DNA of 64,000 bases from Embleya scabrispora DSM 41855 (GTDB lineage: Bacteria > Actinomycetota > Actinomycetes > Streptomycetales > Streptomycetaceae). Positions 1 to 9,645 of this stretch are shown here, piece after piece; positions within the stretch are counted from its first letter, which is position 1; each line of letters opens with the position of its first letter. The translations under genes and the position numbers were made by a program. The notes beneath the pieces were generated by a model. The model searched no databases. It was not told the DNA's origin and saw nothing but the letters and a program-made list of their open reading frames with translations. The stretch is from positions 348,587 to 412,586 of the forward strand of contig NZ_KB889675.1 of NCBI RefSeq assembly GCF_000372745.1, given 5' to 3'.

Positions 1-91
1 CGCCGGCACAATGGCGACCTAGACATGGACACATCGCGCCGGCACGAGGACACCGCGCCGTCCGGCCCGTAGCGATCGAGGAGGCACCCAG

Positions 92-511
92 GTGACCACC
101 GCCCACGGCGCGAGCCCGGTTCGGGGTCGGTCCACCCGGCAGCGTGCCGCCGTCTCCGCCCTCCTCGACGAGATCGAGGACTTTCGTAGCGCGCAGGATC
201 TGCACGACCTGCTCAAGCAGCGCGGTGAGGCGGTCGGGCTGACCACCGTCTACCGCACGCTCCAGGCCCTGGCGGACGCGGACGAGGTGGACGTGCTGCG
301 CACCCAGGACGGCGAGTCGGTCTACCGTCGGTGCAGCCGTGGGCACCACCACCACCTCGTCTGCCGCTCCTGTGGCCGCACCGTCGAGGTCGAGGGCCCG
401 GCGGTCGAGCGGTGGGCGAACCGGATCGCCGCCGAGCACGGTTTCGGCGACGTGTCGCACGAGTTGGAGATCTTCGGCACCTGCGCGCAGTGCGCGAACG
501 CGGCCGACTGA
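92..511 (+). CDS. zur: Zinc uptake regulator Zur (Fur family)
   Basis: Fur-family metal-dependent repressor of 139 aa, the usual length. The N-terminal winged helix (about residues 10-80) contains the family segment AVGLTTVYRTLQAL. It is followed by the metal-binding region with a His cluster (GHHHHLVCRSC) and a second Cys pair near the C-terminus (CAQC), giving the two CxxC pairs that hold the structural zinc. The GTG start is chosen because a purine-rich GGAGG lies about 7 bases upstream. In streptomycetes zur normally follows the znu zinc-uptake genes, which would lie left of this window. The nearby permease pair on the opposite strand suits a zinc context. Another Fur paralogue is possible, but sequence and location favour Zur. 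Confidence 0.85.
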   Translation: MTTAHGASPVRGRSTRQRAAVSALLDEIEDFRSAQDLHDLLKQRGEAVGLTTVYRTLQALADADEVDVLRTQDGESVYRRCSRGHHHHLVCRSCGRTVEVEGPAVERWANRIAAEHGFGDVSHELEIFGTCAQCANAAD

Positions 512-526
512 GCCGGGCCCGGTCGA

Positions 527-1081
527 CTACCAGCCACCCCCGCCGGTCGTACCGGTCGTGCTGCCGCCCCACGTCCCGCCCTCGGTGCACGAGCCGGTGG
601 GCCGGACCGTGGCCGAGCCGACCCGATTCGGCTTCAGCACGTTGAGCTGCCCGGCCGCGATCGATCCGCCATAGAGGAACTCCGAGTAGGCGAACGTCTT
701 GGTGATCGACTTCTTGCCCGCGGGCACGTCGATCTCCTCCTGCTTCATGCTGCCGGAGGATCCGCCGTAGCTGACGGTGATCCGGCCACCCTTGTGTCCG
801 TCGGCGAAGGTGATCGTGGCGATGAAGGTCTCCATGAACGCGGTCTTGCACCGGACACCGGCCAGCGTGCCCGGCGTGACGGTCAGGAACACTCCCTTGA
901 CCTCGAGATCGCCGTCGCCGGCCTTGCCGTCCTGGCCCGAGCTCTTCGCCGGCTCGGTGCTCGTGCCCTGCTTCCGGTCGGTGTCCGTGCCGCCCTTGTC
1001 CTTTTGACACGCGGTCACGCCCGACCCCAATACGGCCACGACAGCCGCCGCGACGACGGCACGACGCATTCCCCACCCCAT
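527..1081 (-). CDS. Putative secreted lipoprotein
   Basis: 184-aa protein with a lipoprotein signal peptide: short charged N-terminus (MRR), a hydrophobic Ala/Val stretch, and the lipobox GVTAC with the acylated Cys at residue 25. The mature part begins with a Lys/Asp/Thr-rich linker and then a small beta-rich domain with several Gly-Gly turns. It ends in Thr/Gly repeats (GGSTTGTTGGGG). I do not recognise the domain. It is convergent with zur. The two stop codons are about 15 bases apart, so they probably share a termination region. Probably exposed on the outer face of the membrane; function unknown. Confidence 0.7.
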   Translation of the reverse strand: MGWGMRRAVVAAAVVAVLGSGVTACQKDKGGTDTDRKQGTSTEPAKSSGQDGKAGDGDLEVKGVFLTVTPGTLAGVRCKTAFMETFIATITFADGHKGGRITVSYGGSSGSMKQEEIDVPAGKKSITKTFAYSEFLYGGSIAAGQLNVLKPNRVGSATVRPTGSCTEGGTWGGSTTGTTGGGGW

Positions 1082-1159
1082 GGTGATTCCCCCCGGTCGA
1101 CCGGCGGATCGTCCTCCCCAGGCGATCCGTCCGCGAGCCCACGGTAGGAGAAGGGATGC

Positions 1160-1204
1160 CGCGTCACCGCCGCGCTCGCAGGACGCGAACGCGGCGGTGA
1201 CGCG
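1160..1204 (-). terminator. Perfect 15-bp inverted repeat after the permease/TIGR03943 pair
   Basis: Arms CGCGTCACCGCCGCG (1160-1174) and its exact complement (1190-1204) enclose a 15-nt loop. It lies 23 bases beyond the stop of the TIGR03943 gene on the minus strand, where a terminator is expected. There is no long T run, as is common for high-GC terminators. Confidence 0.5.
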
Positions 1205-1226
1205 ACCGTGACATCGTCACAGCGTG

Positions 1227-2015
1227 CTATTCGTACGGCTCACGCGGGGTCGGGATGTGCTCGACCCCGGTCGCGGTCAGGGCCGGCATCGCGTCGTCCG
1301 CCTGAATCTGGCCGTTGGGCAGCCAGCGGCCGGTGACCGTCACCCACGAGTCGGTCGCGGGCGCCTCGGCGCCGTGAACCTCGATCTTGCGGGCGAAGGC
1401 GTCGGCGGCACAGCAGCTGATCACCATCCGGGTGATGTACCACGTGCCGGGTGTCTTGCCGGGCGTGACGAAGCCGGTGAGCCGGACATTGCGGTCCTTG
1501 AGCGGCGCGGTGGTGTCCCAGACCGAGCGGATCAAGAAGTCCGCCAGGGTCATCGGCAGCGGATCCCCCGGCGGCAGTGCCGGAAAGCCCGCGTCGTTCG
1601 AGGCGGCGGCCGGCTTGGCCACCACGTTGTCCGAGCGCGAGGCGGTGTACGAACCGAGCGCGGGCGGCGCGATCAGGAACAGCGCGAGCACCGGCAGGCA
1701 CAGCAGCCAGGCCGCACGCGGGCCGGCCGAGTGGTCGTGCCCGTGACCGCCCTCGTCCGCCGGTTCGGCGGCCCGCTCGTCGGCCGACCCGGTCGCGGGG
1801 GCGTGCGTGTGTGCCGCGGCCGGCTCCTCCGCGCGCCGCTGGATACCGTCGCGCACCGCGGAGATCAGCCCGACCGCGAGCAGGATCGCGCCCGCCGCGA
1901 CCAGCGCGGGACGCAACCCGTCCTTGACGTAGCGCAGGTACATGTCGGTCAGCGAGATCCGCAGCAGCGCGCCACCGATCAGGATCAACAACACCGCCTG
2001 GACGTCCCGCCTCAC
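1227..2015 (-). CDS. TIGR03943 family membrane protein with His-rich loop (YcgQ-like)
   Basis: 262-aa membrane protein matching the TIGR03943/YcgQ family, which is nearly always paired with a DUF318 permease as here. Two N-terminal membrane segments (about residues 7-22 and 36-52) precede a cytosolic or extracellular loop rich in His and acidic residues (HTHAPAT and GGHGHDHS, about 69-95). A third segment lies at about 103-120. The C-terminal globular domain carries the family motif ISCCAADA. The GTG start at 2015 overlaps the permease stop by four bases (GTGA), which implies translational coupling. The His-rich loop and adjacency to zur suggest metal handling, probably zinc; that substrate is inferred. 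Confidence 0.8.
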   Translation of the reverse strand: MRRDVQAVLLILIGGALLRISLTDMYLRYVKDGLRPALVAAGAILLAVGLISAVRDGIQRRAEEPAAAHTHAPATGSADERAAEPADEGGHGHDHSAGPRAAWLLCLPVLALFLIAPPALGSYTASRSDNVVAKPAAASNDAGFPALPPGDPLPMTLADFLIRSVWDTTAPLKDRNVRLTGFVTPGKTPGTWYITRMVISCCAADAFARKIEVHGAEAPATDSWVTVTGRWLPNGQIQADDAMPALTATGVEHIPTPREPYE

Positions 2016-3097
2016 AACAACCACCATCCGACGCCGTAGCTCGCCACGATCGCGACCACGAACGTGGCCGAGGAGAACCGGGCCGCGAAGCCGCGCCCGA
2101 AGGTGCCCGACTGGAGCGCGATCAGCTTCACGTCCACCATCGGGCCGACCACCATGAAGGCCAGCTTCGCGGTCGGCGAGAAGCCGAGCAGGCTCGCCGC
2201 CACGAACGCGTCCGCCTCGGAACAGACCGCGAGCACCACCGCGAGGAAGGCCAGCGCGAGCACCGCGAACCACGGCGAACCGGAGACCGCGTCGATCACG
2301 TGCTTGGGCACCGTGACGTTCAGCGTCGCGGCGGTGAGCGCGCCGATCACCAGGAAGCCGCCCGCGTGCAGGAAGTCGTGCTGGAGCGCGAGCCGGAAGT
2401 TCTCCCACTTGCCGCTGCCGCCGTGGTCGTGCGGGCGGCGCATCACCTTGATCCACTCGGGCCGACCGAATCGTGCCCACAGCCAGCCCATCAGCACCGC
2501 CGTGCCGAGCGAGGCGACGAACCGGGCGAGCACCATCTCGGGCTGCCTGGGGAAGGCCACCGCGGTCGCGGTCAGCACGATCGGGTTGATCGCGGGCGAG
2601 GACAACAGGAACGCCAGCGCCGCGGCGGGTGCGACCCCGCGTGCCATCAACCCACTGGCCACCGGCACCGACGCGCACTCGCAGCCCGGCAGGATCGCCC
2701 CGGCCGCACCCGCGACCGGCACCGCCAGGGACTGCCGCTTGGGCAGCACCTTGGTGAACACCGACGGCGGCACGAACGCGGTGATCGCTGCGGACAGCAG
2801 GGTGCCGAGCACCAGGAACGGCAGCGCCTGCACGGAGATCGCGACGAACACGGTGGCCCAGGTCTGCACCGCGGGCGTGCCGAGCCGATCCACGATCCAC
2901 GGCTGCGCGAACAGCAGCCCGACCAACGCGAGGACGAAGAATTCGAGTTGACCCGGCCGCCACCGCTCGGCGGGTGGGCGACCGTGCGAAACGGGTCCGA
3001 CGGTCGCGGACGACTCGGCGCCGAGCGGTGGCGGTGGCGCCGTCCGTGCGGCGGCAGCGGGGCGCGGCGGCGCGCTCTTTTCGAACATGATGGTCAT
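2012..3097 (-). CDS. DUF318/ArsP-like permease (UPF0718)
   Basis: 361-aa polytopic protein of the permease family that includes ArsP and B. subtilis YcgR. The hallmark segment GCECASVPVASGLMARGV, followed by FLLSSPAINPIV, is present in the middle of the protein. About eight to ten membrane helices are visible after a Pro/Ala-rich cytosolic N-terminus of about 50 residues. It is coupled to the downstream TIGR03943 gene. The annotated ATG and an alternative in-frame ATG at 3088 both lie inside or next to a perfect palindrome (3082-3102) and no good ribosome-binding site is visible, so the start may be leaderless. The family moves metals or metalloids or organoarsenicals; the substrate here is unknown. 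Confidence 0.8.
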   Translation of the reverse strand: MTIMFEKSAPPRPAAAARTAPPPPLGAESSATVGPVSHGRPPAERWRPGQLEFFVLALVGLLFAQPWIVDRLGTPAVQTWATVFVAISVQALPFLVLGTLLSAAITAFVPPSVFTKVLPKRQSLAVPVAGAAGAILPGCECASVPVASGLMARGVAPAAALAFLLSSPAINPIVLTATAVAFPRQPEMVLARFVASLGTAVLMGWLWARFGRPEWIKVMRRPHDHGGSGKWENFRLALQHDFLHAGGFLVIGALTAATLNVTVPKHVIDAVSGSPWFAVLALAFLAVVLAVCSEADAFVAASLLGFSPTAKLAFMVVGPMVDVKLIALQSGTFGRGFAARFSSATFVVAIVASYGVGWWLL

Positions 3098-3102
3098 GTT
3101 CG
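3082..3102. promoter_or_regulatory. 21-bp perfect palindrome over the permease start
   Basis: Half-site CGAACATGA, a 3-bp spacer TGG, then the exact inverted half-site. It overlaps the permease start codon. The form resembles operators of ArsR/SmtB-type metal sensors. It does not closely match the AT-rich Streptomyces Zur box, and the half-site spacing rules out a LexA box. The regulator is unknown. Confidence 0.45.
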
Positions 3103-3251
3103 CATTGATCGTGCGGCTGCCGCCGGGCGCACACCCCGTTTTGCAAAGCTTTCACCCGCCGACCCTCGCCCACTCGGGCGAGCGAGCACCCACCGACCGG
3201 CGCCGGACAGGCCCCGGCGACCACCGGCGGGCACCGGCCCGCCGGGGCCGA

Positions 3252-4157
3252 TCAGGCTCCCGACGCGGGCGACGAGCCCGAGGACACCGGCTCCGGCGTC
3301 GCGACGGCGTTCGGCAGCGCGCCGCCGTAGCGGCGATCGCGCGAGGCGTACGTCTGGCACGCCTGCCACATGTGCCGCCGGTCGAAGTCCGGCCACAACA
3401 CGTCGAGGAAGACCATCTCGGCGTACGCGGACTGCCACAGCAGGAAGTTGGAGGTGCGCTGCTCACCGGAAGAGCGGATGAACAGGTCGACGTCGGGCAT
3501 GTCCGGCTCGTCGAGGTACTTGGCGAACAGCTTCTCGTCGACCTTCTTCGGGTCGAGCCGGCCCGCCTTGACCTCCTCGGCGATCAGCGCCGCGGCGTCC
3601 GCGATCTCGGCTCGGCCGCCGTAGTTGATGCACATCGCCAGGGTGAGATTGGTGTTGTTCCTGGTCCGCTCCTCGGCGATCTCCAACTCCTTGATCACGC
3701 TCGCCCACAACCGGGGTCGCCGACCGCACCAGCGGATCCGCACGCCGAGTTCGTCCATCTCGTCGATCCGCCGGTGGATCGTGTCGATGTTGAAGCCCAT
3801 CAGGAAGCGCACCTCCTCCGGTGACCGCTTCCAGTTCTCGGTGGAGAAGGCGTACGCGGAGACGTACTTGACGCCGATCTGCGCGGCGCCCTCGACCACG
3901 TCGAACAACGACGCCTCGCCCGCGGTGTGCCCGTCGGTGCGGGCCAGACCGCGCTCCTTGGCCCAGCGGCCGTTGCCGTCCATCACCAGCGCCACGTGCC
4001 GGGGCACCAGGTCGGCCGGGATCTCCGGCGGCAGCGCGCCCTCGGCGTGCGGCTTGGGGTCGCGGTAGTGCCGCTGCTCCCGAGCGGCCCGGGCGGGCGC
4101 CGACTCGGCCCGCCGACGGCGGGGGAACAGGCCGAAGCGGCCACGCGACTGACTCAC
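3252..4157 (-). CDS. uppS: Isoprenyl (undecaprenyl-type) diphosphate synthase
   Basis: cis-Prenyltransferase that elongates isopentenyl diphosphate chains to the polyprenyl carrier used for cell-wall synthesis. The 301-aa protein contains the catalytic motif [13 protein letters not shown] (Asp binds the diphosphate/Mg), the substrate helix [12 protein letters not shown], and the C-terminal signature [20 protein letters not shown] basic N-terminal extension of about 50 residues and a short Ser/Pro tail are typical of actinomycete versions. The GTG start overlaps the recO stop by four bases (GTGA), which is preferred over the in-frame upstream ATG lying inside recO. recO-uppS is a standard actinobacterial pair. 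Confidence 0.9.
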   Translation of the reverse strand: MSQSRGRFGLFPRRRRAESAPARAAREQRHYRDPKPHAEGALPPEIPADLVPRHVALVMDGNGRWAKERGLARTDGHTAGEASLFDVVEGAAQIGVKYVSAYAFSTENWKRSPEEVRFLMGFNIDTIHRRIDEMDELGVRIRWCGRRPRLWASVIKELEIAEERTRNNTNLTLAMCINYGGRAEIADAAALIAEEVKAGRLDPKKVDEKLFAKYLDEPDMPDVDLFIRSSGEQRTSNFLLWQSAYAEMVFLDVLWPDFDRRHMWQACQTYASRDRRYGGALPNAVATPEPVSSGSSPASGA

Positions 4158-4906
4158 GATCTCTCCACCAATCTCAACGAGCGGATACCCCGCTCCAGGT
4201 GCCATTGCAGATACGCGGCCACCAGGCCACTGCCCTCGCGCCGGTGCCGCGGCTCGCTCGCGTCGGCTCGGCCCCAGTCGCCGGTCAACAACGCACCGAG
4301 CAGGGAAAGGGTCTCGGGTGAGGGTACGACGGATCCGGCCGGGCGGCAGTCGCCGCATACCGTCCCACCGCCCTGGACGGAGAAGAACCGGTTCGGTCCG
4401 TCCAGACCGCAGCGGGCGCAGTCGACGAAACTGGGCGCGTAGCCCGCCACCGCGAGCGAGCGGAGCAGGAACGCGTCCAGCACCAGGCCGGGCTCGTGGG
4501 CGCCCATCGCGAGGGTACGCAGCGCGCCGATCAGCAGGAGGTACTGCTGGAGCGCCGGTTGGCCGCGCTCGTGGTCGGTGAGCCGCTCGGCGGTCTCCAG
4601 GATCGCCGTCCCGGAGGTGTACGCGGCGTAGTCCAGCGCGAGTCGACCGCCGTACGCGCCCAGGGTCTCCGCCTGCGTGATGATCGGCAGACCCCGGCCG
4701 GGGAATTCGCTGCCCCGGGTGAAGAACTGGACGTCGACGTGCGCGAACGGCTCGACCCGGGCGCCGAACTTCGACTTCGTCTTGCGCACCCCGCGCGCGA
4801 CGGCGCGCACGATCCCGTGGTCGCGGGTCAGGAGGGTGATGATCCGGTCGGCCTCACCCAACTTCTGGGCGCGCAGGACGACACCCTCGTCACGGAGGAG
4901 GCTCAT
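4154..4906 (-). CDS. recO: DNA repair protein RecO
   Basis: 250-aa RecO, which anneals SSB-coated single strands and helps load RecA in the RecFOR pathway. The N-terminal OB fold starts [27 protein letters not shown]. The C-terminal helical part holds a zinc site formed by CARC and CGDC (about residues 183-209). Length is normal for actinobacteria. It is the first gene of a recO-uppS unit and overlaps uppS by four bases. Confidence 0.93.
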   Translation of the reverse strand: MSLLRDEGVVLRAQKLGEADRIITLLTRDHGIVRAVARGVRKTKSKFGARVEPFAHVDVQFFTRGSEFPGRGLPIITQAETLGAYGGRLALDYAAYTSGTAILETAERLTDHERGQPALQQYLLLIGALRTLAMGAHEPGLVLDAFLLRSLAVAGYAPSFVDCARCGLDGPNRFFSVQGGGTVCGDCRPAGSVVPSPETLSLLGALLTGDWGRADASEPRHRREGSGLVAAYLQWHLERGIRSLRLVERS

Positions 4907-4962
4907 GCTCCCATTGTGCCGCGCTCGGCCGACGCGCCGGGTCCGTGCTCACCACTCGCGGC

Positions 4963-5571
4963 TCACGGACCTGCGAGCACGTGGTCGACGCGGGCCCGGC
5001 CCAGCCCGAGTCGGTCGCCGGCGTGGTAGAGGATCACCCGGTGCGCCGGGTCGTACGCCCCGCCGGCCAGGGCGACCCGGGCCGCGACACCGACCAGGTG
5101 CTCACGCCCGGCGACCGCGAGGTGGGGCGCGATCCGGGCGAGCGCCCACGCGGTGTCCTGCGCCGCGTGGGCCCCCACATCGGCGGCGAGCGTGCACGCG
5201 TCGTAGCTGGGCATGCCCGCGGCCCGGACCGCCTGCACCGCCGCCTCGCGCACCGCCTCCGCGGCCTGCGGCTCGTCCTCCACGGCCGCCACGACGGCCA
5301 CCACCAAGGCGCGCACCGCCTCGCGCAGCAGCAGCGTCAGCGCCCGGGCGGTCGGTGTCTCCAGCGCCGAGACGTCGTGCCGCGTGCAGCACACCGCGCA
5401 CTCGATGCCGGAGCCGGCCCGCCCGAGCGGGATCAGCGCGACGCCGAACACCACGAGTCGGCGTCGCCCGCCCCCCTTGCGAAAGCGCCGATCGCCACCG
5501 CACGCCGGACAGTGGAACTCACCGTCCCCGATCGCCGATCGGATGGTCCGGATGCCCACGACGAAGAACAT
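4963..5571 (-). CDS. Zinc-ribbon, TerB-like protein
   Basis: 202-aa protein beginning MFFVVGIRTIRSAIGDGEFHCPACGG, a form common in Streptomyces: a short N-terminal hydrophobic strand, a CPAC zinc-ribbon knuckle, a hydrophobic strand RLVVFGVALIPLG, and a second knuckle CAVC. The Ala-rich helical C-terminal half (about residues 80-200) resembles TerB-type helical bundles. This ATG has a clear AGGGGG ribosome-binding site 7 bases upstream, so an upstream in-frame start at 5646 was not used. Function is unknown. TerB relation is by overall form, not by a specific catalytic motif. Confidence 0.65.
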   Translation of the reverse strand: MFFVVGIRTIRSAIGDGEFHCPACGGDRRFRKGGGRRRLVVFGVALIPLGRAGSGIECAVCCTRHDVSALETPTARALTLLLREAVRALVVAVVAAVEDEPQAAEAVREAAVQAVRAAGMPSYDACTLAADVGAHAAQDTAWALARIAPHLAVAGREHLVGVAARVALAGGAYDPAHRVILYHAGDRLGLGRARVDHVLAGP

Positions 5572-5732
5572 GGTGCAGCCCCCTGCGTCCCGCGCGGCGG
5601 AATGCAGTATTTCCGCCTGCTCCGATGCTGCCACGGTTTTCACCAAGCGTCATCGAAAGCGGACAGATGGTCACTTTTGTTCTCGCGGGACAGCCGGGAC
5701 ACATCCGTCGGGGACTGCGGGTCCGCGCGCGA

Positions 5733-6653
5733 TCAGTACGGACGGTCGCCCAGGATCGACGCGCGCTCCATCACTCGCACGTGCGGGTGGTAGTCGTTGA
5801 CCGCGTAGTGCTGGGTCGCCCGGTTGTCCCAGAACGCGACGGTGTCCGGCGTCCAGCGCAGCCGGAACTGGTACTCGGGCGTCATCGCCTGCCGGAACAG
5901 CAGTCCGAGCAACTCCTCGCTCTCCGGGTCAGGCAACCCGACGATGTGGTCGGTGAAGATGCCGTTGACGAACAGCGTGTGTCGCCCGGTGACCGGGTGG
6001 GTGCGTACCACGGGGTGCTCGACCGGCGGGAACTCGCGCCGCTTGGCCGCGAGTTGCTCGGCGTCGAGGCCGTGCCCGAAGGCCAGGGTGAAGTCGTGTA
6101 CGGCGGTCAGCCCGGCCACCCGCTCGCGCAGGTCGGCCGGCAGCGCATCGTGGGCGGCGGCCATGTCCGCCCACACCGTGTCACCGCCGCGCTCGGGCAC
6201 CTCGACCGCGCGCAGCACCGAACCGAGCGCGGGCCGCTCGCGCCAGGTGACGTCGGTGTGCCAGATGTTCTCCACACCCACGGACGCGGCGTCCTTGGCG
6301 AAGCGCACCACCTCGGGCACATCCCCGTGGGACAGGAACGGGTGCACCTCCAGTTCGCCCCACAGCCGGGCGAACGCGCAGTGCTGCGCGGGCGTGATCG
6401 GCTGGTCCCGGAAGACGAGCACCTTCCATTCCAGCAGCGCGCGGTCGAGCTCGGCGAACAGTTCGGGACCGACCGGCTCGGCGAGCGAGACGCCGCGGAT
6501 CTCGGCCCCGATCAGGTCGCCCTGCGGGACGAGGTCGAACAAGGCGTACGGCGCCGACTCGACGCCTTCGGGCAATCGCCGGAGCACACGCGGCCCCGGC
6601 ATCAGGCGACGGTCCGCGATCCGGCTGCGAGTCGATGCCGTGGACTGTGTCAT
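5733..6653 (-). CDS. TauD/TfdA family Fe(II)/2-oxoglutarate dioxygenase
   Basis: 306-aa non-haem iron dioxygenase. The iron ligands are visible: HTD at 132-134 and a distal His at about 282 (RATQHYAV), followed by the Arg that binds 2-oxoglutarate (VRVMER). The family members convert taurine, alkylsulfates, 2,4-D or other small acids; this sequence (FGELEVHPF-like segment, GLxAVHDF) is TauD-type, so a sulfonate or sulfate ester is a reasonable guess. It is monocistronic, with AGGGGG ahead of the ATG and a perfect 20-bp palindrome about 30 bases upstream, which implies control by an unlinked repressor. Confidence 0.8.
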   Translation of the reverse strand: MTQSTASTRSRIADRRLMPGPRVLRRLPEGVESAPYALFDLVPQGDLIGAEIRGVSLAEPVGPELFAELDRALLEWKVLVFRDQPITPAQHCAFARLWGELEVHPFLSHGDVPEVVRFAKDAASVGVENIWHTDVTWRERPALGSVLRAVEVPERGGDTVWADMAAAHDALPADLRERVAGLTAVHDFTLAFGHGLDAEQLAAKRREFPPVEHPVVRTHPVTGRHTLFVNGIFTDHIVGLPDPESEELLGLLFRQAMTPEYQFRLRWTPDTVAFWDNRATQHYAVNDYHPHVRVMERASILGDRPY

Positions 6654-6682
6654 GTGCAGCGCCCCCTAGAGTAGAGCGGCAC

Positions 6683-6702
6683 TTTAACTCAGCTGAGTTA
6701 AA
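6683..6702. promoter_or_regulatory. Perfect 20-bp palindrome, likely MarR-type operator
   Basis: TTTAACTCAGCTGAGTTAAA, an exact palindrome 30 bases before the dioxygenase start. The core AACTCAGCTGAGTT has the look of MarR/SlyA-family operators in actinomycetes. No MarR gene is adjacent, so the regulator would act in trans. Confidence 0.6.
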
Positions 6703-6789
6703 TATGGAACGGAGTCGGGTCGGCCGAGTCGGCCGGCCAAGTCGGGTACGGCGAAGTCACGTTCGACGGACGAGGAACGCCGAAAAGCG

Positions 6790-6826
6790 GAACGGCGGTC
6801 CCCGGCCGAGCCGGGAACCGCCGTTC
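6790..6826 (-). terminator. leuA transcription terminator
   Basis: 17-bp stem with one mismatch and a 3-nt loop (CGA), starting 16 bases past the leuA stop. On the minus strand it is followed by CGCTTTTCGG, giving a short T run. Confidence 0.75.
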
Positions 6827-6841
6827 GTGAAACCTTCTCGG

Positions 6842-8733
<1,892 letters not shown>

Positions 8734-8787
8734 TCAGAGGGATGAGCCCCCGGCGCGGCGGCTAAGGAGAAGCAGCCACTGACGCAT
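8734..8787 (-). CDS. Leucine leader peptide upstream of leuA
   Basis: A 17-codon ORF encoding MRQWLLLLSRRAGGSSL, with four consecutive Leu codons (CTG CTT CTC CTT), located where the leuA leader transcript should begin. Leucine attenuation of leuA by such peptides is an established actinobacterial pattern. There is little room for a ribosome-binding site; TATGGT 12 bases before the ATG could be a -10 element, giving an almost leaderless start. Too short for ordinary gene calling but strongly supported by codon content and position. Confidence 0.8.
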   Translation of the reverse strand: MRQWLLLLSRRAGGSSL

Positions 8788-8908
8788 GATTTGGCAACCA
8801 TACCCGACCGGTCGCACCGATCGGGTCGGCATCCGGCATGCGAACACATACGATCTTTTCGGCCAAGCCCCTCGCCCGCCGGCCGGGATCCTCCTACGCT
8901 CACTGACC

Positions 8909-9631
8909 ATGAGCTACGACAATCAGGGCCCATACGGACCACAGCCGGGTCAGGGCCAGCCCGGCGGATACCCCCAGCAGGGCGGGCCGGGCTACGGACA
9001 GCAGCCGCCGCAGCAGTACGGACAGCAGCCCCCGCAGTACGGCCAGCAGCCGCCGCCCGGGTACGGGCAGCAGCCCAACCCCTACGGCCCGCAGCCCGGA
9101 TACGGGCAGCAGCCGGGCGGATATCCGCCGCCCACGCCGAGCGGAGGCGGCATGGGCGGCGGGTTGGCGCCGTTCGCGCCGGGGGCGATCGCCGGGGCGA
9201 TCGGTGCGCTGCTGGTCGTCATCGGGTCGTGCCTGGTTTGGGTCAAGCTGGAAAACCGGGGCGAGTCGGAGACCTACAAGGGGCTCGACGGAGACGGTGT
9301 CTTCACGCTGATCGCGGGCATCCTCGTGGTCGCCTTGTTCGCCGCGGGCGTCCTGCTCCGTAAGGCGCCGTTGGCCGCTGTCGCCGGAGTGCCCGCGCTG
9401 GTGGCGTTGGGCTTCGCCATCTGGAACGTGGCCGACAAAACCCGAGTGATCATGGACAAGGAGGACGTTGCGAGCAGCCGCAAGGACCAGGTGGAGAAGG
9501 TGGTCGAACAGTTCGGCAGCACCGGATTCGGCCTGTGGATGGTCCTCGCCGGTGCCGTGATCGCACTGGCCGCAGCCGCCTTCGTGCTGCTCACGGCGAA
9601 GCGGAACCAGCCGAGCCCCTACGGCCGCTGA
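8909..9631 (+). CDS. Pro/Gln/Tyr-rich tetraspan membrane protein
   Basis: 240-aa protein. Residues 1-85 are a low-complexity tail of GYGQQPPQ-type repeats. The rest has about four membrane segments (around 92-112, 135-152, 155-172 and 210-232) with a charged Asp/Lys segment between the third and fourth. This architecture is common in streptomycetes and is usually annotated as hypothetical. The repeat tail is probably cytosolic and may mediate self-association. The ATG lies 8 bases after TACGCT, a plausible -10 box, and has no ribosome-binding site, so a leaderless transcript is likely. Divergent from leuA; function unknown. Confidence 0.75.
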   Translation: MSYDNQGPYGPQPGQGQPGGYPQQGGPGYGQQPPQQYGQQPPQYGQQPPPGYGQQPNPYGPQPGYGQQPGGYPPPTPSGGGMGGGLAPFAPGAIAGAIGALLVVIGSCLVWVKLENRGESETYKGLDGDGVFTLIAGILVVALFAAGVLLRKAPLAAVAGVPALVALGFAIWNVADKTRVIMDKEDVASSRKDQVEKVVEQFGSTGFGLWMVLAGAVIALAAAAFVLLTAKRNQPSPYGR

Positions 9632-9645
9632 CCCACCCGCTCCGC

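Noticed and set aside
3082..3102. LexA (SOS) box at the permease start
   Set aside because: CGAAC and GTTCG half-sites are 11 bases apart, whereas the actinobacterial SOS box has a 4-base centre.
2016..3224. N-terminal extension of the TIGR03943 frame (a 665-codon open frame)
   Set aside because: It is antisense-free but runs in another frame of the permease gene. The coupled GTG at 2015 explains the real protein.
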